A stretch of 64,000 nt of DNA from assembly GCA_015062545.1 (NCBI GenBank), contig SUUL01000004.1:1-64000 (forward strand). The letters are read 5' to 3'. The notes under the pieces are model-generated. The model did no database searches, was not told the DNA's origin, and saw only the letters and a program-made list of their open reading frames with translations. Of this stretch, positions 58,018 to 64,000 are shown piece after piece (position 1 is the first letter of the stretch; each line of letters starts with the position of its first letter). The stretch is from Alphaproteobacteria bacterium. GTDB taxonomy: Bacteria > Pseudomonadota > Alphaproteobacteria > Rs-D84. The translations under genes and the position numbers were made by a program.

Positions 58018-60933
58018 ATGAAAGGGCAGAAATTTTTAAGTTCATTGAAAAATGCAATGGGAACGGTCATGTTGCTGGCGGGCGCGTTTTTCGTGTGTTC
58101 AACTGTGCTGTCTATCCGTACGGTGTTTGCAGACCCAATCGCACCGGTAAATATGGATGTTTATGGTGTGCAGTCTGGACGTGCAAGTGCACGTACATCT
58201 GGTCGTGCCAGTCCACGTGGTGCAAATTCTGCCACGTCACGCGCGACTGTTGCGCGCACGGCGGTTGCAAATGGACGTGTAAATGCAACGCCTGTACGTA
58301 ATGTGAATTCACGCACAGTTGCCAGTCGTACAACATCACCACGTGCAAATGCCACATCATCCAGAAATGTCGTATCGCGCGAGGCGAATGTTATAAATCG
58401 TGCAAATCAGGCGCGTAATGTTCGTGCACGTACGGCGGTCGCAAATGGTGTATCTACGGCCGCGGGGGCGCGTGTGTCCTTGGCAGGCAGTGCGGTTCGC
58501 GGTAACAAAGGTACAACATCCACCAATTATTCTTATCTGACAAATAAATTATATACGGGGAATTATTCCAATATTATTGATTCAACAACCGGATTGATTT
58601 CCGATGATGCGTATCAGGTATGTATGGAATCTTATTATACATGTATGGACGAAATTTGTACTGCGCGTAATGCCGCGCAACGCAGATGTGCGTGTGCGGG
58701 CCGTGTCAAGGCATTTGCAGATGCCGAAGCGCAACTGGAAACAGCAAATGAAGAACTTATCAAAGTGTCAGGTGAATTGGCGTTGTTGATTGCAAACAAG
58801 GGTAAAGATGTTTCGGTTGCTTTCCAATTAACAGATGCAGAAAAGGTTATGAACTGTGTTTCTTGGAAGGATACAACCAATCAATATGGTGTTAATTCGC
58901 AAGAAGCAATAGATTGGTGTTCAAATCATGGTATCTTTAATAATGGCAAAACGGTTACCAGTTGTGCGAAACCAGAATATTGTTCCGAAGCCGGAAATGA
59001 CTTTGGTTTTGATGTTTCCACGTTGGATGGAACGGGGTCTGATATTTTGGCAACACTGAAATCGTGGGCAGATGCCAAAGATAATACAATCACAATCTTG
59101 CAAGACGACAAAGAAGGTTTGTTGGGGGCGTTCGAAGGAATTTCAAATGTTGTTGGCAGTGTGTCCGGTATCAGTGGGGCATTTGCAGATGCCGAAGATT
59201 TAGAAGATACATTGGCGGAAACATGGGGATATGATTTGTTTGCACATGCACATAACGAAGTTTGTAGCCGCGTTTTGGATTCTTGCTTTAATGGTATTTA
59301 CGAAGCATGTGGTTCGCCATCTTCGTTTGGAGGCAAGTGCGCAAATGGTCAATCGTCAAATTGTCCGTTTAACTATAATTCCAAGATAGAAGTTTCCAAA
59401 GCAGGGGATATTACATTGAATGAACGTGGTGCAACAGTTACAACAAATTCCAGTGCAACATGCTTTGGTTATACATCTGCATCGGGCGACCCATATTCCA
59501 GTTTGCGTGGGCCGGTCGCAGATGCACGCCGCAGCATTATGAATAAATATCTGTTGGATGCAAATGCGGACTGTGATGCGTATGGTGAACAGTTGCGCAT
59601 AACCGCACAAAATATCGGTTATCAAAAGGTTGCCGCACAACAAGCGTTGCAACAGAAACGTTTGGAATTTGATAACGAAGAAAAAGAAACTGTCTTGGCC
59701 CAGGCAATAGAGGCAATGGGTAACTTTGATGAATGTATCAGTGAAATTATGGATTGCTATGAAACACAGGCACGTTCAAATGATAACTGGACAGATGCAC
59801 GTATCAAGACATACTGTGCACAGATTGCAAATGTTCCACATTGTTATGAAGAAATGATTTGTAATCCATCAATGGCACAATTCCGTGCGGTTATTGATGT
59901 CGCGGATAGTGGCAGCTGTAAAAACAGCCAAGACTATACCCAGAATACATGCCGCAATGTCGTGACATTGAATGAAATTATCAATGGATTTGGCAACAGT
60001 GTAGAGGCAGATTATATCGCAGCAGAAGGCACGGGTTCTTCAATCGCAATGCGTGAACAGTGCTTGATGGATGCGGGTATAGATGCCGTCAGAAATTGGT
60101 CTGCATTTGAAGAAGCAGCGGACAGGGTTAGATGTTCTGTTGCAGAATTGAATAATGTCAATGCAAAGCAAGGTTGGAAGAGAAGTGCAGATAAAGAATG
60201 TACAGAAATTACAGTATGTAAGGATGGTTATGAACTGAAGGGTGGTAAGTGTGAGGTGTCCGACTCTTCTGCTGATGACGATGATAATACGCCAGGTAAC
60301 GATGATAACCCATCTGGTTCCACCGGGGGGGGGGGGAATAAGGTTACTTGTTCTGCAAATCAGGTAGAATATAATAACCAATGTTATTACAAGACCCGGT
60401 CATGTGCGCCAATGCCCGCGAATGCCAAGTCGGGAACACAGACTTTTGAGAATGGCGCGTATAGTGATTGCGTAATTTCGGAATGTAACAATGGTTATAC
60501 TCTGGATAGTAATTTATGCCATGCGTCTAAAAAGGATTGTGATACGAAGGGAGAAGGCGTAAGCAAAGGGTATCAGGAATATAATAAAAACACTGGTTAT
60601 TATGGTGCCTGTATTATTACAGAATGCGTAGATGGCTATGAATTGCAGAATAATAGTTGCGTAAAGCAACAATCTGAGAGAGAAGCATGTGTCGATGCTG
60701 GCGGAGAATGGGAGGCGGATTCTTCAACATGTATTTGTTATGAGCCGGACGGTGATATATATGGGTTTAAGCCAGCTGAATGGAATCCAAAGACATTGAA
60801 ATGTGAGTGTGATAGCGGATTTGATAAACTCGGTAATGAATGTCACCCAGCTACAGAAGACGCATGCACAGATCTGGGTGGTAGCTGGATAGAAGATGAA
60901 GAAGGTGGAGATAGTCATTATTGTGAGATTTAA
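58018..60933 (+). CDS. Large secreted Cys-rich protein, Arg-rich N-terminus, CxxGY-type C-terminal repeats; contains poly-G12
   Basis: Signal region followed by R/A/S/T-rich stretch, multiple Cys pairs, repeats GYELKGGKC / GYTLDSNLC / GYELQNNSC. Confidence 0.8.
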   Translation: MKGQKFLSSLKNAMGTVMLLAGAFFVCSTVLSIRTVFADPIAPVNMDVYGVQSGRASARTSGRASPRGANSATSRATVARTAVANGRVNATPVRNVNSRTVASRTTSPRANATSSRNVVSREANVINRANQARNVRARTAVANGVSTAAGARVSLAGSAVRGNKGTTSTNYSYLTNKLYTGNYSNIIDSTTGLISDDAYQVCMESYYTCMDEICTARNAAQRRCACAGRVKAFADAEAQLETANEELIKVSGELALLIANKGKDVSVAFQLTDAEKVMNCVSWKDTTNQYGVNSQEAIDWCSNHGIFNNGKTVTSCAKPEYCSEAGNDFGFDVSTLDGTGSDILATLKSWADAKDNTITILQDDKEGLLGAFEGISNVVGSVSGISGAFADAEDLEDTLAETWGYDLFAHAHNEVCSRVLDSCFNGIYEACGSPSSFGGKCANGQSSNCPFNYNSKIEVSKAGDITLNERGATVTTNSSATCFGYTSASGDPYSSLRGPVADARRSIMNKYLLDANADCDAYGEQLRITAQNIGYQKVAAQQALQQKRLEFDNEEKETVLAQAIEAMGNFDECISEIMDCYETQARSNDNWTDARIKTYCAQIANVPHCYEEMICNPSMAQFRAVIDVADSGSCKNSQDYTQNTCRNVVTLNEIINGFGNSVEADYIAAEGTGSSIAMREQCLMDAGIDAVRNWSAFEEAADRVRCSVAELNNVNAKQGWKRSADKECTEITVCKDGYELKGGKCEVSDSSADDDDNTPGNDDNPSGSTGGGGNKVTCSANQVEYNNQCYYKTRSCAPMPANAKSGTQTFENGAYSDCVISECNNGYTLDSNLCHASKKDCDTKGEGVSKGYQEYNKNTGYYGACIITECVDGYELQNNSCVKQQSEREACVDAGGEWEADSSTCICYEPDGDIYGFKPAEWNPKTLKCECDSGFDKLGNECHPATEDACTDLGGSWIEDEEGGDSHYCEI

Positions 60934-60964
60934 TAAAAATCCCGCTGTTTGGCGGGATTTTTTG
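60934..60964 (+). terminator. Rho-independent terminator
   Basis: aaaaatcccgctgtttggcgggattttttg. Confidence 0.8.
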
Positions 60965-60992
60965 TGTCAGATATCTTGAACGTGAATTGATA

Positions 60993-62318
60993 TTATTTTC
61001 CCAGACACAGTTGACCAAATGTTTTATCCAAAACTTCGGACGTGGTGATTGTGCCAAGAATCTTGCCAATCGTGTCCGTGGCGCGGCGGGTGTGTTCCGC
61101 AAATATGTCGTAATTATCACCAGCCTGTAACGCCATGTGCAAATCTGCGCGGGCGGTTTCCAATAATGCTTTTGTGCGGGCGTTGATTACCAAATTGTTT
61201 TCAGATCCATCCATAAGTGTGTGAATCTTGTCGCGCAGGGCGGTCAATAAGTCAGGCATCCCATCGCCAGTATGTGCAGATACGTACAAGTAATTTTCAA
61301 TATCCAAAATGTGATTCCCAGATTTTGGTAACAAATCCGATTTGTTTATAACAATGATTTCATTGTCAGAATCTTTGGGGGTGAATTTTGCTGGCAGTTG
61401 TTCCGGTGTGTACACGTGAACAACAATATCTGCATTTTCTATTTCTGTCTTGGTGCGTTCAATACCAATGCTTTCAATTTTGTCATCTGTTTCACGCAGG
61501 CCCGCGGTGTCAGATAAATTTACCATAAAACCATCAATGTCCAGATTAACCGATACAACATCACGTGTTGTGCCGGCAATATCTGATACAATCGCACGGT
61601 TCGAACCCGCCAAATAATTAAATATGGATGATTTTCCAACATTCGTTTCGCCAACCAATGCAATATTTATACCACCACGAATCGCACGGGATGTGTTGTA
61701 TCCATTTAATGCATTGTTAATTTCTTTATATAACTTTTCTGTGCGCGTGTAAATCGTTTCGCCAATGTTTGCGGGTAAATCATCCGCGTTGTAGTCCAAT
61801 ATTGCCGCCGCATACGCGGATATCTCAACCATCTGGTTGCGCCACGTGTTGTAAATTTCGCTGTCGCGTCCCAGCATGGATTTTAAGGCGTGTTTTCTTT
61901 GTTGGTCGGTTTGTGCATCCAGTAATGCCGCCAGACCATCAACGTCCGCCAAGTCCATCTTGTTGTTGTAAAATGCGCGTCTGGAAAATTCCCCAGGGGT
62001 TGCCATGCGCATGCCCAATGTTTTCAGGTATTCAAATGTCGCGTTAATTGTTGCCGGCGCGCCGTGCGTGTGTAATTCAATAACGTCCGTGCCGGTAAAA
62101 CTGTGTGGGGCGGGAAAATATATCGCCAGACATTGGTCGATTAAATCGTCCGTGGTATCGGTCAAATTACAAAAATATGCGTGGCGGGGGACAAATTCCG
62201 ATTTGTTTATGAATTTGGAAAAAATGTCTGACAGATGGTCGCCAGATATACGAATAACCGCAACGCCGGATTTGCCGTGCCCGCTGGATAATGCAAAAAT
62301 TGTGTCGTTTGTATTCAT
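60993..62318 (-). CDS. mnmE: tRNA uridine-5-carboxymethylaminomethyl(34) synthesis GTPase MnmE
   Basis: DTIFALSSGHGKSGVAVIRISG...GETNVGKSSIFNYLAGSNRAIVSDIAGTTRDVVS...LDKTFGQLCLGK (C-terminal FCIGK-type motif). Confidence 0.97.
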   Translation of the reverse strand: MNTNDTIFALSSGHGKSGVAVIRISGDHLSDIFSKFINKSEFVPRHAYFCNLTDTTDDLIDQCLAIYFPAPHSFTGTDVIELHTHGAPATINATFEYLKTLGMRMATPGEFSRRAFYNNKMDLADVDGLAALLDAQTDQQRKHALKSMLGRDSEIYNTWRNQMVEISAYAAAILDYNADDLPANIGETIYTRTEKLYKEINNALNGYNTSRAIRGGINIALVGETNVGKSSIFNYLAGSNRAIVSDIAGTTRDVVSVNLDIDGFMVNLSDTAGLRETDDKIESIGIERTKTEIENADIVVHVYTPEQLPAKFTPKDSDNEIIVINKSDLLPKSGNHILDIENYLYVSAHTGDGMPDLLTALRDKIHTLMDGSENNLVINARTKALLETARADLHMALQAGDNYDIFAEHTRRATDTIGKILGTITTSEVLDKTFGQLCLGK

Positions 62319-62911
62319 TATTTATTACCACTTATTTCTTTCAATGCCAATGGAACCAGTTTAGATACGTCTGCCGTTGGATTTTGATTTACCAATTTTT
62401 GTGCCATTTCAATTATGTCTAATCTGCGATAGCCCAATGCTTCCAGCGCCATCAATAAATCAGGCAGGGCAGAACCTGCGCTGGATGTGCCGCCGGTGTC
62501 TGGGGCAAATAATGTTGCAGATGCGCCACCGACTTTGTTTTTCAATTCAACAATGATTTTTTCTGCCATCTTTTTGCCAACGCCTGGGGCGGTTGCAATC
62601 GTTTTGGCATCGCCGGTCGCGATTGCAGACATTAAGGTGTCAGAATTTATTGTGCCCAAAATCGCCAAGGCAACCTTTGGACCCACACCAGATACGCCTG
62701 TTAACATATTAAACAGGTTTTGCCCGTTTAGCGTTGTGAAACCAAACAGACGAATTGAATCTTCGCGCACAACCGTTTCAATCCACAGTTCAACAGTACT
62801 TTTATGTGTCAGGTATTCTGCTGTATAGACCTTGTATCCGACACCGCCTGTTAATAAAATAACAAAACCATCGCCGATATAGTCAACTATGCCTTGCAAT
62901 TTTCCAATCAT
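62318..62911 (-). CDS. ruvA: Holliday junction branch migration protein RuvA
   Basis: MIGKLQGIVDYIGDGFVILLTGGVGYKVYT...TGVSGVGPKVALAILG...APGVGKKMAEKIIVELKNK. Confidence 0.96.
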   Translation of the reverse strand: MIGKLQGIVDYIGDGFVILLTGGVGYKVYTAEYLTHKSTVELWIETVVREDSIRLFGFTTLNGQNLFNMLTGVSGVGPKVALAILGTINSDTLMSAIATGDAKTIATAPGVGKKMAEKIIVELKNKVGGASATLFAPDTGGTSSAGSALPDLLMALEALGYRRLDIIEMAQKLVNQNPTADVSKLVPLALKEISGNK

Positions 62912-62961
62912 TTGTTATCCTTTTGGGGTAATTTTAATCTAAATAAATAAAAAGGTCAAAT

Positions 62962-63678
62962 ATGAGTGGACACAGTAAATGGCATAATATTCAACATAAA
63001 AAGGGCGCGGCAGACGCTGCACGCAGTGGCTTGTTTACCAAGTTGGCACGTGAAATTACAATGGCGGCAAAGTTGGGCGATAAAAATCCTGATAATAACC
63101 CACGCCTTCGCTTGGCGATTTTGACAGCCCGCAAAAATTCTATGCCAAATGATAACATCAAGCGCGCGATTGACAAGGCATCTGGCGCGAACACAGAAAG
63201 CTATGAAGCGGTACGTTACGAAGGGTATGGACCGGGGGCTGTACCTGTTATCGTAGAAGCCTTGACCGATAACCCACGCCGTACAGTGCCAGAAATCCGT
63301 AATATCTTTGCCAAAAATGGTGGTAATATGGGCGAAGAAGGTTCTGTTGTATTTATGTTTACACGCGCGGGTCAAATCATGTACCCGGCATCAATCGGTA
63401 AAACCGAAGATGAAATGATGGAAATTATTATGGAAGCAAATGCGGATAATTTGGAAACATCAGAAGAGGGCTTTATCATCACAACAAAACCCGAAGATTT
63501 TATCAACGCACAAAAATACTTGGCGGATATTTTGGGTGAACCAGAACAGGCAGAATTAACCTGGTTACCAAACATGCCAATGGATTTGGATGATGAAGCG
63601 TATGCCAAAATTGAAAAATTGGTAGATGCGCTGGATGCAAATGATGATGTGCAGAAGGTGTTTACAGCGGCTGCCTAA
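62962..63678 (+). CDS. yebC: YebC/PmpR family transcriptional regulator
   Basis: MSGHSKWHNIQHKKGAADAARSGLFTKLAREI...ARKNSMPNDNIKRAIDKA...YEGYGPGAVPVIVEALTDN. Confidence 0.97.
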   Translation: MSGHSKWHNIQHKKGAADAARSGLFTKLAREITMAAKLGDKNPDNNPRLRLAILTARKNSMPNDNIKRAIDKASGANTESYEAVRYEGYGPGAVPVIVEALTDNPRRTVPEIRNIFAKNGGNMGEEGSVVFMFTRAGQIMYPASIGKTEDEMMEIIMEANADNLETSEEGFIITTKPEDFINAQKYLADILGEPEQAELTWLPNMPMDLDDEAYAKIEKLVDALDANDDVQKVFTAAA

Positions 63679-63684
63679 AAAAAT

Positions 63685-63788
63685 AAATTAAATCTAATGA
63701 CTTATCTAAAAGGAAAAACGATGGCTCATGTAACTTTTGTACACTACGCCATCGTTTTTCCTTTTATCTAAATCATTATCTTTAATTT
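63685..63788 (+). repeat. Copy B of the 104-nt palindromic hairpin element
   Basis: Nearly identical to copy A; stem AAAAGGAAAAACGATGGC/GCCATCGTTTTTCCTTTT, loop 63726-63747. Confidence 0.92.
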
Positions 63789-63796
63789 CTTTCGCT

Positions 63797-63881
63797 AATC
63801 TTGGGGTTGGGTGGAATCTCATGTATCGCATGTACACTACGATTCCCGATTTGTTTTTATCTAAATCATTATCTTTAATTT
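63797..63881 (+). repeat. Copy D (left arm divergent) of the hairpin element
   Basis: Stem GGAATC/GATTCC around loop TCATGTATCGCATGTACACTAC (63819-63840). Right arm of exactly 41 nt ends ATCTAAATCATTATCTTTAATTT. Confidence 0.75.
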
Positions 63882-63893
63882 CTTACCATCGCA

Positions 63894-63950
63894 AGGAGTT
63901 GTTGGGCGATGGCTTATGTAACTTGGTGTACACTACGCCATCGTTTTTGG
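63894..63950 (+). repeat. Copy E (degenerate) of the hairpin element
   Basis: Stem CGATGGC/GCCATCG around loop TTATGTAACTTGGTGTACACTAC (63914-63936); conserved tail lost. Confidence 0.6.
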
Positions 63951-64000
63951 TTTTTTTATCCTTTTTTATATACGTATTTTATGCTATAATTTATCAAAAG

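Noticed and set aside
63685-63788. Integron attC interpretation
   Set aside because: No RYYYAAC/GTTRRRY core pair at the arm ends, no integron integrase in the window, and copies follow housekeeping genes rather than cassettes. Not fully excluded.
63685-63950. CRISPR array interpretation of the tandem repeats at the window end
   Set aside because: Repeats are long symmetric hairpins with conserved loops and variable stems, no uniform repeat/spacer alternation, no cas genes, and single copies occur elsewhere.

Overview
This 64 kb window is gene-dense and most likely from a small-genome, probably host-associated alphaproteobacterium. That placement is inferred from AspRS, LptG, AddB and FtsQ/FtsA features; I ran no database search. 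Recognisable housekeeping genes are aspS, uvrB, tsaE, ftsQ, ftsA, lolC/E, lolD, recA, an lpoA-like gene, rsmI, engB, addB, xthA, typA, trxB, serS, xerD, lptG, greA, mutL, yajC, secD, secF, ftsK, mnmE, ruvA and yebC. There are also glycosyltransferase/Stealth genes, three tRNAs, and secreted Cys-rich proteins. Main points of interest: (1) a family of symmetric 41-22-41 nt (104 nt) palindromic elements with a conserved apical loop and covarying stems. Three full copies overlap or closely follow stop codons, and the last forms a tandem cluster at the window end. (2) A single-ORF fusion of FtsA to ribulose-phosphate 3-epimerase. (3) A compact T-box-like leader upstream of aspS whose UGGC bulge matches the expected tRNA-Asp GCCA end. 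(4) Two 12-nt poly-G tracts in neighbouring secreted-protein genes, which are candidate phase-variable contingency loci. (5) An attenuator-like structured leader before an AT-rich RgpF/ParB-like glycosylation gene. (6) An S41 peptidase homologue that appears to lack both catalytic residues.
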